NCBI RefSeq assembly: GCF_000374145.1
Contig: NZ_KB893653.1
Span: 9,495 to 73,494 of the forward strand
Direction of reading: 5' to 3'
Length of the DNA: 64,000 bases
Source of the DNA: Neomegalonema perideroedes DSM 15528
GTDB lineage: Bacteria; Pseudomonadota; Alphaproteobacteria; Rhodobacterales; Rhodobacteraceae
Notes under the pieces: model-generated
Database searches by the model: none
The model's input: the letters and a program-made list of their open reading frames with translations, nothing else
What the model was told of the DNA's origin: nothing
Position numbers and translations under genes: made by a program
Part shown: positions 1 through 9,640 of the stretch, piece by piece
Layout: each line of letters starts with the position of its first letter
How positions within the stretch are numbered: position 1 is the stretch's first letter

Positions 1-1110
1 CTCCGTCGCGCCGCCTGCGGGCTATCAAGGCTCCGATTCGGGCTCCGCAACGCTGACCCCCGGCTCCAATGGTCAGGCCGATCTGGAGCTGACCCCCGTT
101 CCCGTCGTCATTCCGCCCGCGGGCTTCGGCGGCGTGGTGACCGATTCCACCACCGGCGCGCCCATCCCGGGCGCCGTGGTGACCATCACCGGGCCTTCGG
201 GGCCGCTGGATTCCTCCTGCTTCGCCTCCGGGACCTCGCCTCAGACCACCGGAGCGAACGGCGCCTATAGCGCGGTCATCAGCCTCGGCGCCCACGCCTC
301 TTGTCCGGCGACGGGCGGAAGCTTCACCGCCTCGGTTACGCCGCCTGCGGGCTATCAAGGCTCCGATTCGGGCTCCGCTGCGCTGACCCCCGGCTCCAAT
401 GGTCAGGCCGATCTGGAGCTGACCCCCATCCCCGTCGTCATTCCGCCTGCGGGCTTCGGCGGCGTGGTCACCGATTCCGCCACCGGCGCGCCTATCCCGG
501 GCGCCGTGGTGACCATCACCGGGCCTTCGGGACCGCTGGACTCCTCCTGCTTCGCCTCCGGGACCTCGCCTCAGACCACCGGAGCGGACGGCGCCTATAG
601 CGCGGTCATCAGCCTCGGCGCCCACGCCTCCTGTCCGGCGACGGGCGGAAGCTTCACCGGCTCCGTCGCGCCGCCTGCGGGCTATCAAGGCTCCGATTCG
701 GGCTCCGCTGCGCTGACCCCCGGCTCCAGTGGTCAGGCCGATCTGGAGCTGACCCCCATCCCCGTCGTCATTCCCCCTGCGGGCTTCGGCGGCGTGGTCA
801 CCGATTCCGCCACCGGCGCGCCCATCCCGGGCGCCGTGGTGACCATCACCGGGCCTTCGGGGCCGCTGGACTCCTCCTGCTTCGCCTCCGGGACCTCGCC
901 TCAGACCACCGGAGCGAACGGCGCCTATGGCGCGGTCATCAGCCTCGGCGCCCACGCCTCCTGTCCGGCGACGGGCGGAAGCTTCACCGCCTCGGTTACG
1001 CCGCCTGCGGGCTATCAGGGCTCCGATTCGGGCTCCGCTGCGCTGACCCCCGGCTCCAATGGTCAGGCCGATCTGGAGTTGACCCCCGTTCCGACCGCCC
1101 CCCCGACCAT
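1..1110 (+). repeat. 330-bp in-frame tandem repeat, at least 3.3 copies
   Basis: Units start at 121, 451 and 781, and the end of an earlier unit fills 1-120; the phase is exact at 330 bp (110 codons). Copies differ at few bases. A diverged fourth unit starts at 1111. Each unit encodes a carboxypeptidase-regulatory-like or CNA-B-like beta module with a Cys pair (SSCF and ASCP). Because the array runs off the left edge the full copy number is unknown. Near-identity at DNA level suggests recent expansion or gene conversion. Confidence 0.95.
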
Positions 1111-4100
1111 CTGGTTCGGCGGCGTGGTGCGCGACGCCACCACCGGCGAGATCATCCCCGGCGCTCTGGTCAGCCTCACCGGACCGCTCGGCGGCCAGCT
1201 GGCGTCCGTCTGCTTCGCGGAAGGCTCGCTGCCTCAGACCACCGGAGCCGACGGCGCTTATGGCGTGCGGCTGCGGCTCGGGGCGGATCCGACCTGCCCC
1301 TCGGGCGGGCGCTACACCGCCCATGTCGAGCCGCCCGCCGATTCGGGATATTTCGGCGTCGATCTCTCCACCCGCACCGAAGTCGTCGCGGACGGCGATC
1401 TGAGCGACGTCGATCTGGCGCTGGACTTCGCCGTCGTCGATCTGCGCGTCTCGAAGGAGACGCCGGACAAGGCCGCCGCGCCGGGCGAAACCGTGGTCTT
1501 CCGCATCTCCGTCAGCAACACCGGATCGGCGAATGAAGTCGTCTATATCGAGGACCGTCCCTCGCCCTGGCTGAACTACGTCGCCGAATCCTTCTCGGTC
1601 GAGCAGGCGAACGGCGTTCTTGAGGAGGTCGTCCCCTTCTCGCTGCAAGGCCGCAATCCGATCTTCGGGCCGATCACGCTGCAGCCCGGCGGAAGCCTCA
1701 GGGTCGGCTACGCCATGCGGATCTCCCACGCCGCGCCTCCGGGCTACGCCGAGAACCTCGCCGTTCTGCATCGCCGCGACGGATTCGGGCGCTTCCTGCC
1801 CATCCAGACCGGCCGCAGCGGAATCATCATCCTCGAAGGCTCGACGGTCTTCGACGACTCCGTCGTCTTCGGCAAGGTCTGGTACGACTGCAACATGAAC
1901 GGCTGGCAGGATCAGCCCATGGCCTCGCGGATCACGCTTTCGGGCGGCTTCGCCCCCGGCGCGCTCCTGCCCGGCGGTCTGACCGTGGATCGCGGATTCG
2001 GCCCCGAGCCCCTCACCGGAGACTTCGCCTCCGGGCTGACGCTCGGCGATCTCGCGCCGCTCCATGTCGGGGCGGGCGGCGAGGCGGGCAAGATCGTCCT
2101 CCGCGCCAAGCTGGCCCGGCCTGAGATCCCCGCCCTGCGGCTCGTCACCGCCGAGGGATTCGACGCCGCGCTCGCGCCGGACGGCTCATGGACTCAGGCG
2201 CCGCTTCCGGGCGGCTTCGCCGGATGCGGGGATCTGCGCATGATGCGCGCCGTGACCCCCGCGCCGGGCGGCGGACATCTGCTCACCATCGTGATCACGA
2301 GCGGATGCCGCGCCGAAAGCGGCGTCGCCGGGGCGCGGCTCGCCACGGTTGAGGGCCTCGTCATCGAGACCGACTCCCATGGCCGCTATCACATCGCGGA
2401 CGGGCGCTTCACCGATCGTCTGCGCGGCAGCAACATGCTGATCAAGCTGGACGAGGCCTCTCTGCCCATGGGCTCGCGCGTGGTCTCGGTCAATCCGCAG
2501 CGCCTGCGCCTGACCGGAGGCCCCATGCAGGCCGCCAATTTCGCCGTCAGCTGCCCCGCCCCGCAAGGCTTCTTCACTGAGCAGGTCGCGGAGATCGGCG
2601 CCGTCTGCTTCCTGCCCGGAACCGCCTCCATCGATCCGGCTCAGGCGGGCGCGCTGACCGCCGCGGCCGAGCATCTGCTCACGCAGGGCGGCGGCGAGGT
2701 CGTGGTCGAATGCCGCCCCTGCGAAGGGAAGACCGACGCCGCGCTCAACGCGGGGCGGGTGGCCGCCGTGCGTCAGGCCCTCGCCGGGATGCTCCCCGCC
2801 GAGATCATGAGCCGCGTCACGGTCCGCTCCGAAACGCAGGGAATGGGCGCCCCCGCCCATGGGACGGGCGGATTCTCGCCGGTCCCGGCGGGCGGCCCGA
2901 CCCTGCCGCCGCTTCCGCTGCCGCATCCCGCGCCCCAGCCCGAACCTTCGAAGGGTCTCTTTCAGATGATCTTCGGATCGAACGCGACCGGCGCCGGACC
3001 CATGCGCGCCTTCGCCCTCGCGGGCGCGCTGCTCGGCGCCCAAGAGGCCAAAGCCGACGCCCCCGGCGCCGGAAAGGCCGTCCAGCTTCCGCTGAGCCGC
3101 GGCGTGATCGAAACGCCGAAGCCGCAATTCGCCCCTCCTCCGTTCGTGGGCCCTATGGCGCCCGCGCCCTTCTGCCCGACCCTCGGGCGGGCGCTGAGGC
3201 CCGGCGAAGCCTGCCCGACGCCCGCTCCCGCCCCTCAGCCGGTGGTGACGGGACGCTATTGCCTCGACACGGGAATCACCGTGCCGGTCGGGGCCGCCTG
3301 CCCCGTCCCGCAGACGACGGTCGTCGCGCCGCCGCCCCCGCCCCCCCCGCCGCCGGTCGCGGCCGAGCCGCCCAAGCCCGCCTTCGCGACCCGTCCGCGC
3401 GAGATCTGCCCTGAGGCCAAATGCGCCGACGTCAGCGTCCGCAGCCTCGTCGAGCTGCCCTTCGGCGCCAGCCTGACCGCCGTCGCCGACGCCCAGAGCG
3501 CCGATCCCCGGCTTGACGCCGTCGCGCCCAGCGCCGTCCTGCTGGCTGGCGATGGTCTGGCCGGGCCCGCGGTCTTCCACAGCTTTTCGAACTACCCGAC
3601 CTTCATCGACCGCTGGGAGGTCGTCCTCTTCCGCGAAGCCGACCGCAATCGCGCCCGGCCCCTCGCCACGCTGACCGGCGCCCGGCTCGGGGATCCCGTG
3701 GTCTGGGACGGCGCCGTCTCGGACGGACGCCCGCTGAGCCCCGGCGAGAATCTGAAATACGTCGTGCGCGCCTATGATTCCGAAGGCCGCCGCGACGAGA
3801 CCAAGCCCCGCGATCTGCTGCTCACCGCCGATCCGGAGCATCCCACGCTCAAGCGTCCGGCGCGCTCGGCCTATGGCCGCGATTCGCTGGCCCGCCAGTC
3901 CATCCCGATCATGGGCGGACGAGTCGCGGTGCGCGGCGCGGGCGTGCCTCCGGGCTGGCTGGTCGCGGTCTCCGGCGAGGAGATCCCGGTGAACGAGAAG
4001 GGCGAATTCGTCTGGGAGAGCCTGCGCCGCCCCGGCGTCTATGAGATCCCCGTCGAGCTGGCCGCCCCCGACGGCGTGGTCTGGAGCCGCATGGTCGCCG

Positions 4101-6754
4101 CGCAGGTGCCCGAGAACAGCTTCTTCATGGTCGGCCTCGCCGATCTGACCATCGGTCAGGATTTCGTCTCCGATTCGCTGGAGGCCGCCGTGGGGACCGA
4201 CGGCTTTCAGGAGGACGTCTTCGCCAACGGGCGCCTCGCCTTCTATCTGAAGGGCAAGATTCAGGGCCGCTATCTCATCACGGCTCAGGCCGACACCCAC
4301 GAGAACGAGATCGAGCATATCTTCGACGATTTCGTCGATTACCGCGATCCCCGGAAGATGTTCCGCCGCCTCGATCCCGACCGCTATTACCCCGTCTACG
4401 GCGACGGCTCGGTCGCGCGCTCCGACGTGGACACCCAAGGCAAGTTCTACGTCCGCGTCGAGGACGGCGACTCAAGCCTGATGTGGGGCAACTTCAACAC
4501 CGGCTTCACCGGAACCGAACTCGCCCGCTATGAGCGCTCGCTCTACGGCGCGCGGGCGGAATACGTCAGCCGCGCCGCCACCAGCTATGGCGAAGCCCGC
4601 TTCCAAGCCAAGGGCTTCGCCTCGCAGCCCAACACCGCCGCCGCGCATAATGAATTCATCGGCACCGGCGGCAGCCTCTATTACCTGCGTCAGCGCGACA
4701 TCGTGACCGGTTCGGAGAAGCTCCGCGTCGAGATCCGCGACCGCGACAGCGGCCGCGTGCTGGAGAGCGTCGCGCTGGTTCCCGGCAAGGATTACGAGAT
4801 CAACGACATTCAGGGCCGCGTGCTGCTGACCAATCCGCTGCGCAGCTTCGCGGGGCGCTCGGGAACGAATGTGATCTCCACCAGCGCCCTCGGCGACGAC
4901 ATGGTCTTTCTGGTCGCCGATTACGAATATGTCCCCGATTTCGGCGAGGCCGAGGAATGGACCTATGGCGGCCGCGCGCTGGCCTGGCTCGGCGATCATC
5001 TGAAGATCGGGGGAACCTATGTCGAGGAGAACGCCGAAAACGCCCGCGCCTATGAGCTGATGGGCGCCGACGTGGCGCTGCGCTGGAGGCCCGGCACCTA
5101 TATCCGCGGCGAATGGGCCCGCAGCAATTCCTTCGAGCGCGCCGACATCCGCGCCTCGGACGACGGCGGCCTGACCTTCCATGAGCTTTCCGGCTCGCTC
5201 GGACGCCCGGTCGAAGGCGACGCCTTCTCAATCGAGGCCCGCGCCGATTTCGCCGAGATCTTCGACGGCTCGCTCGCCGGCGAGGCCGAAGCCTGGTGGC
5301 GCGAGCGCGACGAAGGATATTCCAACGTCCAAAGCGCGCTCGACGGCTTCCGCCGCAGCTTCGGCGGCTCGGTGGAGCTGCGCCCGAGCGAGGATCTGCG
5401 CCTCGCCCTGCGCGCCCATGAAGGCGAATATCTCGACGGCGACAAGGAGCGGACGGCCGCCGCTCAGATCGACAAGGATTTCGGCCGCTTCGGCCTCTCC
5501 TTCGAATCCCGCTATGAGGAGGAGATCGCCCGCGGCGAGCCGGAGATCTCCGCTCTGATCCTCGGCGGGCGTCTGTCCTATGAGGTGATGGACGGCGCCA
5601 AGGTCTATGTCCGGGGTCAGACCTCGGTCATGGAGGAAGGCGACTACGTGGACGCCACGGGCGGCGCGGTGGGCTTCTCGGCCCGCCTCTCCGACGCCCT
5701 GACCGCCCACGCCGAATACGCCCATTTCAAAGAGCGCGGAAACGGCGCCACCGTGGGCGTGGATTATCAGCGCAGCGCCGATCACGTGGTCTATGGCAGC
5801 TACACCCACTCCACCGACCGCGAGGACGAGCGCCGCCACGCCTTCACCCTCGGCCAGCGCGCCAATGTGGCCAACGGCCTCGACGTCTATCAGGAGAACC
5901 TCTTCGGCGTCCGGCGCGACGGCGGATTCGAATCCAGCCAGCTTTACGGCGCGGAGATCCGGCCTCTGGACGATCTGAGCCTCGGCCTGAGCTATCAGCG
6001 CTCGGATCTGGATCTGGACGGCGGCGACGTCGAGCGGGATGCGGTTTCGGCCTCGGCGCGCTGGAAGACCTCGCGGCTGGAGCTGGCGGGCAAGGCGGAA
6101 TATCGCCGCGACCGGGGCGAGGGCGAGGATACGGACCAGTGGCTCGCCACGGCCCGCGCCAAATACGAGGCCACGCCCTCCACCACGCTGCTGGCCAAGG
6201 CTTCGGTCTCGCACACCGATAATCGCGCGGATTCCGCCCGCGACGCCCGCTTCTGGGAGGCCTCGGTGGGGCTGGCCTATCGCCCGGTCGAGAACGACCG
6301 TCTGAACCTGCTGGCCCGCTACAGCTATCTCTACGACCTGCCCGCTCCGGAGCAGGTTTCGGGAGACGTGGATCAGCGCGCCCATCTGGTCTCGGCGGAA
6401 GCCTCCTACCGCGTGACGCCGCGCCTGACCTTCGGCGCCAAAGGCGCCTATAAGCACGGCGAGATCCGCGAGGACCGCAACGCCGGAGGCTGGACCGCCA
6501 CGCGGCTCACCTATGGCGCGGCCCACGCCAAGGTCCGGATCTTCGAGAACTGGGACGCCATGGCCGAATGGCGCGTGCTGCACGACCTCGAAGCCGACAT
6601 GACCCGTCATGGCGCTCTGGTGGCGGTCTACCGGCGCTTCGGCGATAATTTCGAACTCGGCGCGGGCTATAACTTCGCCGCCTTCGGAGACGATCTTTTC
6701 GACCTGAATCAAAACGCCCATGGCTGGTTCATCAACGCGGTGGGCAAGTTCTGA
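2..6754 (+). CDS. Giant repeat-containing outer-membrane/surface protein (5' end outside window)
   Basis: The reading frame is open from the first codon of the window, so the true start lies upstream; 2250 residues are visible. In order: at least three near-identical 110-residue repeats with two cysteines each (residues 1-370), one diverged copy (371-475), a DUF11-like domain (about 477-610), a short SdrD-like segment (VFGKVWYDCN), an OmpA-like domain (about 853-953), a proline-rich linker (about 957-1130), an Ig-like stretch, and a C-terminal beta-strand-rich region from about 1367 ending in Phe, as outer-membrane barrels do. Such composite proteins are known in alphaproteobacteria but their role is unclear; adhesion or surface-layer function is inference. 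No signal peptide can be judged because the start is missing. A strong terminator follows. Confidence 0.8.
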   Translation, partial: SVAPPAGYQGSDSGSATLTPGSNGQADLELTPVPVVIPPAGFGGVVTDSTTGAPIPGAVVTITGPSGPLDSSCFASGTSPQTTGANGAYSAVISLGAHASCPATGGSFTASVTPPAGYQGSDSGSAALTPGSNGQADLELTPIPVVIPPAGFGGVVTDSATGAPIPGAVVTITGPSGPLDSSCFASGTSPQTTGADGAYSAVISLGAHASCPATGGSFTGSVAPPAGYQGSDSGSAALTPGSSGQADLELTPIPVVIPPAGFGGVVTDSATGAPIPGAVVTITGPSGPLDSSCFASGTSPQTTGANGAYGAVISLGAHASCPATGGSFTASVTPPAGYQGSDSGSAALTPGSNGQADLELTPVPTAPPTIWFGGVVRDATTGEIIPGALVSLTGPLGGQLASVCFAEGSLPQTTGADGAYGVRLRLGADPTCPSGGRYTAHVEPPADSGYFGVDLSTRTEVVADGDLSDVDLALDFAVVDLRVSKETPDKAAAPGETVVFRISVSNTGSANEVVYIEDRPSPWLNYVAESFSVEQANGVLEEVVPFSLQGRNPIFGPITLQPGGSLRVGYAMRISHAAPPGYAENLAVLHRRDGFGRFLPIQTGRSGIIILEGSTVFDDSVVFGKVWYDCNMNGWQDQPMASRITLSGGFAPGALLPGGLTVDRGFGPEPLTGDFASGLTLGDLAPLHVGAGGEAGKIVLRAKLARPEIPALRLVTAEGFDAALAPDGSWTQAPLPGGFAGCGDLRMMRAVTPAPGGGHLLTIVITSGCRAESGVAGARLATVEGLVIETDSHGRYHIADGRFTDRLRGSNMLIKLDEASLPMGSRVVSVNPQRLRLTGGPMQAANFAVSCPAPQGFFTEQVAEIGAVCFLPGTASIDPAQAGALTAAAEHLLTQGGGEVVVECRPCEGKTDAALNAGRVAAVRQALAGMLPAEIMSRVTVRSETQGMGAPAHGTGGFSPVPAGGPTLPPLPLPHPAPQPEPSKGLFQMIFGSNATGAGPMRAFALAGALLGAQEAKADAPGAGKAVQLPLSRGVIETPKPQFAPPPFVGPMAPAPFCPTLGRALRPGEACPTPAPAPQPVVTGRYCLDTGITVPVGAACPVPQTTVVAPPPPPPPPPVAAEPPKPAFATRPREICPEAKCADVSVRSLVELPFGASLTAVADAQSADPRLDAVAPSAVLLAGDGLAGPAVFHSFSNYPTFIDRWEVVLFREADRNRARPLATLTGARLGDPVVWDGAVSDGRPLSPGENLKYVVRAYDSEGRRDETKPRDLLLTADPEHPTLKRPARSAYGRDSLARQSIPIMGGRVAVRGAGVPPGWLVAVSGEEIPVNEKGEFVWESLRRPGVYEIPVELAAPDGVVWSRMVAAQVPENSFFMVGLADLTIGQDFVSDSLEAAVGTDGFQEDVFANGRLAFYLKGKIQGRYLITAQADTHENEIEHIFDDFVDYRDPRKMFRRLDPDRYYPVYGDGSVARSDVDTQGKFYVRVEDGDSSLMWGNFNTGFTGTELARYERSLYGARAEYVSRAATSYGEARFQAKGFASQPNTAAAHNEFIGTGGSLYYLRQRDIVTGSEKLRVEIRDRDSGRVLESVALVPGKDYEINDIQGRVLLTNPLRSFAGRSGTNVISTSALGDDMVFLVADYEYVPDFGEAEEWTYGGRALAWLGDHLKIGGTYVEENAENARAYELMGADVALRWRPGTYIRGEWARSNSFERADIRASDDGGLTFHELSGSLGRPVEGDAFSIEARADFAEIFDGSLAGEAEAWWRERDEGYSNVQSALDGFRRSFGGSVELRPSEDLRLALRAHEGEYLDGDKERTAAAQIDKDFGRFGLSFESRYEEEIARGEPEISALILGGRLSYEVMDGAKVYVRGQTSVMEEGDYVDATGGAVGFSARLSDALTAHAEYAHFKERGNGATVGVDYQRSADHVVYGSYTHSTDREDERRHAFTLGQRANVANGLDVYQENLFGVRRDGGFESSQLYGAEIRPLDDLSLGLSYQRSDLDLDGGDVERDAVSASARWKTSRLELAGKAEYRRDRGEGEDTDQWLATARAKYEATPSTTLLAKASVSHTDNRADSARDARFWEASVGLAYRPVENDRLNLLARYSYLYDLPAPEQVSGDVDQRAHLVSAEASYRVTPRLTFGAKGAYKHGEIREDRNAGGWTATRLTYGAAHAKVRIFENWDAMAEWRVLHDLEADMTRHGALVAVYRRFGDNFELGAGYNFAAFGDDLFDLNQNAHGWFINAVGKF

Positions 6755-6792
6755 CGGCTCGGACAGGCTGAACTTCGGCCGATTGAATTTTG

Positions 6793-6826
6793 GAGGCGCG
6801 GAGGAGACTCCGCGCCTCTTGCTTTT
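6793..6826 (+). terminator. Rho-independent terminator after the giant surface protein
   Basis: A perfect 11-bp stem (6793-6803 with 6808-6818) closes a GAGA loop and is followed by TTGCTTTTT. It lies 39 bases after the stop of the surface protein and 28 bases before the next start. Confidence 0.9.
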
Positions 6827-6853
6827 TGGGCGCCTCGCGCCGAGCTTGAGGCC

Positions 6854-7456
6854 ATGGCCGCCTCATCCCTTGAAGCTCTGCTCTCCGAGATCCGCGCCTG
6901 CCGGATCTGTCCGGATCTGCCGCTCGGCCCGCGTCCGATCCTTCAGGCGGGCGCCGGAGCGCGGATCCTCATCGTCGGCCATGCGCCCGGCCATATCGCC
7001 CATGAGCGCGGAAGGCCCTTCGACGACGCCAGCGGAAGGCGGCTGCGGGCGTGGCTCGGGCTGACGCGCGAGGAGTTTTACGACCCCGGCCTCGTGGCTC
7101 TGGCCCCCATGGGCTTTTGCTATCCCGGAGCCGGAAAAGGCGGCGATCTGCCCCCGCGCCCCGTCTGCGCCCCCACATGGCGTCCGAGGCTCATGGCGGC
7201 CCTGCCGGAGATCCGGCTGACCCTCGCGTTAGGACTCTTCGCGCAGAAATGGGTCTTGGGCGCGCATTGGCGGGGCGGCGTGGCCGCCAGCGTCGAAGCC
7301 TGGCGGGAGGTCTGGCCCGAGATTCTGCCGCTGCCCCATCCCAGCGGACGCAACAACGGATGGCTCGCGCAAAGGCCCTGGGTCGAAGGCGAGATGATCC
7401 CCGCCCTTCAAGAGCGGGTGCGGGGCCTGATCCGCATTCAGAAAGGAAGTCCATGA
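6854..7456 (+). CDS. Uracil-DNA glycosylase family protein
   Basis: A 200-residue protein of the uracil-DNA glycosylase superfamily, which removes uracil or related damaged bases from DNA. Motif 1 is seen as GHAPG near residue 39, followed by GRPFDDASG; motif 2 is HPSGRNNGW near residue 163. The N-terminal CRIC pair (two Cys close together) is a partial match to Fe-S members, but no four-Cys set is obvious, so an iron-sulfur cluster is not claimed. It overlaps the next gene by ATGA, so the two are probably translated together. The exact UDG subfamily and substrate cannot be fixed from sequence alone. Confidence 0.85.
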   Translation: MAASSLEALLSEIRACRICPDLPLGPRPILQAGAGARILIVGHAPGHIAHERGRPFDDASGRRLRAWLGLTREEFYDPGLVALAPMGFCYPGAGKGGDLPPRPVCAPTWRPRLMAALPEIRLTLALGLFAQKWVLGAHWRGGVAASVEAWREVWPEILPLPHPSGRNNGWLAQRPWVEGEMIPALQERVRGLIRIQKGSP

Positions 7457-7956
7457 AGATCGAAATCCGCGAAGAGCGCCCCGAAGAGGCGCCCGCCGTT
7501 CGGCTGCTGACCGAGGCGGCCTTCAAGCTCAACGCCCATAGCCGGGGGACGGAGGGCGCGGTCGTCGACGCTTTGCGCGCGGCCGGAGCCCTGACGCTCT
7601 CCCTTGTGGCGATTCAGGATGGAGAGCTGGTCGGGCATGTCGCCTTTTCGCCGGTGAGGATCGAAGGCGCGGATCCCGGCTGGTTCGGGCTGGGTCCGGT
7701 CTCGGCGCGGCCCGATCTGCACGGAAGGGGAATCGGCGGCGCCCTCGTCCGCGAGGGCCTCGCGCGGCTGAAGGCGCAGGGCGCGAAAGGCTGCCTTCTG
7801 GTCGGCGATCAGGAATATTACCGCCGCTTCGGCTTCCGCCATGATCCCGCGCTGAAGCTGGAGGGCGTCCCGCCGGAATATCTCCTCGCCCTGACGCTGG
7901 AAGGCCCGCGCCCCGCCGGAAACGTGGTGTTTCATGAAGGGTTTTCAGCCTCCTGA
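7453..7956 (+). CDS. GNAT family N-acetyltransferase
   Basis: A 167-residue GCN5-related N-acetyltransferase of the YhbS-like type. The acetyl-CoA binding motif A is clear as GPVSARPDLHGRGIGGALV around residues 78-96, and the C-terminal YYRRFGF motif is also typical. The start ATG overlaps the stop of the preceding glycosylase-family gene (ATGA), and AGGAAG lies a few bases upstream as ribosome-binding site. The acceptor substrate is unknown; coupling to a DNA-repair-type gene does not reveal it. Confidence 0.88.
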   Translation: MKIEIREERPEEAPAVRLLTEAAFKLNAHSRGTEGAVVDALRAAGALTLSLVAIQDGELVGHVAFSPVRIEGADPGWFGLGPVSARPDLHGRGIGGALVREGLARLKAQGAKGCLLVGDQEYYRRFGFRHDPALKLEGVPPEYLLALTLEGPRPAGNVVFHEGFSAS

Positions 7957-8043
7957 AAGCCCCGCCTGAAGCGCTTTTCTTAACCGAACGTCGAAGCTTC
8001 GCCCTTAAGCCGGAGACAGGCCAACTCCAGCGGGAGCGATTCG

Positions 8044-8439
8044 ATGTCGGCGATGCTGAAGCTCTTTCTGATCGCTTTGACCTTCTCCGCCGCCGTCCTC
8101 GCCAAGAGCTTCAGGGGCGAAAGCGGACGGGACACCCTCTTCTCGACCAAGATCGAAAGGATTTCTCAGGCCGTTCTGGAGGAGCGCCACGCCGCCGCCC
8201 TGAGATTCCGCCCCTCGCTCGGACTGAGAGGCGAGGATCTCGGAATCGAGTTCCGCCTCTCGGAGAAGGGCTTCTCCTCGCGCATGGAGGATTTCGGCTT
8301 CTCCTGCCTCGGGGCGGGGGCGGGCCGGATCAATTGCCGAAAGACGGTGGAGGACGGCGGCGGCCTGACGCTGAGTCTGACCTTCTCCGGCGGCGAGGCC
8401 GTCGTCTTCCGGCATGGGCAGGCGCTCAAGAGATCCTGA
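8044..8439 (+). CDS. Small exported protein of unknown function
   Basis: A 131-residue protein not recognised as a member of a named family. It begins with a hydrophobic segment (residues 4-20, ending AVLAKS) that looks like a signal peptide or anchor, so the rest is probably periplasmic. Two cysteines (FSCLG and INCRK) could form a disulfide. GGGAGCG precedes the ATG at suitable distance, and codon usage is like its neighbours. It stands alone between the acetyltransferase gene and a convergent oxidoreductase gene. Confidence 0.6.
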   Translation: MSAMLKLFLIALTFSAAVLAKSFRGESGRDTLFSTKIERISQAVLEERHAAALRFRPSLGLRGEDLGIEFRLSEKGFSSRMEDFGFSCLGAGAGRINCRKTVEDGGGLTLSLTFSGGEAVVFRHGQALKRS

Positions 8440-8449
8440 GCCGCAGAGG

Positions 8450-9445
8450 TCATAAGCCCATGGCTTCGGCGATCAGACGCAGGCTCTTCAGCCGAGTCTG
8501 GTGGTCGTAGACGTCCGAGACGATGATCAGCTCGTCGGCTTTGGTCTCCTCGACCAGCGCCTCCAGACCCGCCCGCACCGTCTGCGGAGAGCCGTAGACC
8601 GAGCGCGCCAGCATCCGCGAGACCTGCGCTTTCTCCTGAGGCGTCCAATAGCTTTCAATGTCGTCGACGGGCGGCTGGCTCAGGCCCCGGGCGCCGCGGA
8701 ACATGTTCACGAAGGACATTTGCTGAGTCGTCGCGAGGCGGCGGGCTTCGGCGTCGGTTTCGGCGGCGATCACGTTCACGCCCACCATCGCGTAAGGCTT
8801 CCGCAATTGCTCCGAGGGCTGGAAGCGCGAACGATACATGTCCAGAGCGGTCAGCAGGACGTCCGGCGCGAAATGCGAGGCGAAGCTGTAGGGCAGGCCC
8901 AGCATCGCCGCCAGAGAAGCCCCGAAATGGCTGGAGCCGAGAATCCACAAAGGCACCTCCGTGCCCGCCGCAGGCACCGCCCGGATGCGCTGGCCCTCGC
9001 CCGCAGGCGCGAGGAAGGCCTGAAGCTCCAGAACGTCGTCGGGGAAGCGGTCGGCGGATTCGGGCTCGCGGCGGAGCGCCCGCAGAGTCAGCTGATCCGT
9101 GCCCGGCGCCCGGCCTAACCCGAGATCCACCCGCCCCGGAAACAGCCGCTCCAGAGTGCCGAACTGCTCGGCGATCACATAGGGCGCGTGATTGGGCAGC
9201 ATGATCCCGCCCGCGCCGATCCGGATCTTCGTCGTGCCCGCGCCGATATGCCCGAGCACCACCGAAACCGCCGCGCTCGCGATGCCGGACATATTGTGAT
9301 GCTCGGCCACCCAGATGCGGTTGAAGCCCCAATCCTCGGCGTGGGCCGCCAGATCCCGCGCGTTGAGCAGCGCCTGACGGGCGTCCGTCTCCTCCGTCAC
9401 GCGGACGAGTTCGAGAATCGACAAGGGAAGGAGGGGAGACGCCAT
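8450..9445 (-). CDS. LLM class flavin-dependent oxidoreductase (bacterial luciferase-like)
   Basis: A 331-residue luciferase-like monooxygenase of the YhbW-type subgroup. The family marker WVAEHHNM near residue 45 and [13 protein letters not shown] near residue 78 are clear, as is [12 protein letters not shown]. These enzymes use FMNH2 to oxidise small organic substrates; the substrate here is unknown. It is transcribed towards the small exported protein, with a 10-base gap between the stops. Length fits the family (about 330). Confidence 0.9.
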   Translation of the reverse strand: MASPLLPLSILELVRVTEETDARQALLNARDLAAHAEDWGFNRIWVAEHHNMSGIASAAVSVVLGHIGAGTTKIRIGAGGIMLPNHAPYVIAEQFGTLERLFPGRVDLGLGRAPGTDQLTLRALRREPESADRFPDDVLELQAFLAPAGEGQRIRAVPAAGTEVPLWILGSSHFGASLAAMLGLPYSFASHFAPDVLLTALDMYRSRFQPSEQLRKPYAMVGVNVIAAETDAEARRLATTQQMSFVNMFRGARGLSQPPVDDIESYWTPQEKAQVSRMLARSVYGSPQTVRAGLEALVEETKADELIIVSDVYDHQTRLKSLRLIAEAMGL

Positions 9446-9640
9446 GGGGGGAGGTCCTCGACAGGAATAAGGCCTCTCATATGGGCGCCCCGACGCCGGA
9501 GGTTCAAGCGGGAGGTTGGAGGTCGGCGGGAGGTTCCAGCCCTCTCTGCGCTTTCGCGCCCTCGCGCCGCCGCGCGGATTGGACTAGCCTGCGCCGCCGC
9601 TCCCGAATTCCGGAGCTTCTCGGCGGAGTCCGCATCCGAA

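Noticed and set aside
1-1110. CRISPR-like regular repeats
   Set aside because: The repeat unit is 330 bp without spacers and is translated in frame; it is a coding tandem repeat.
2186-4438. 750-codon open frame on the minus strand inside the giant surface protein gene
   Set aside because: It is antisense to a clear coding sequence, has low-complexity Gly/Ala/Arg composition and no recognisable motif; a GC-rich shadow frame.
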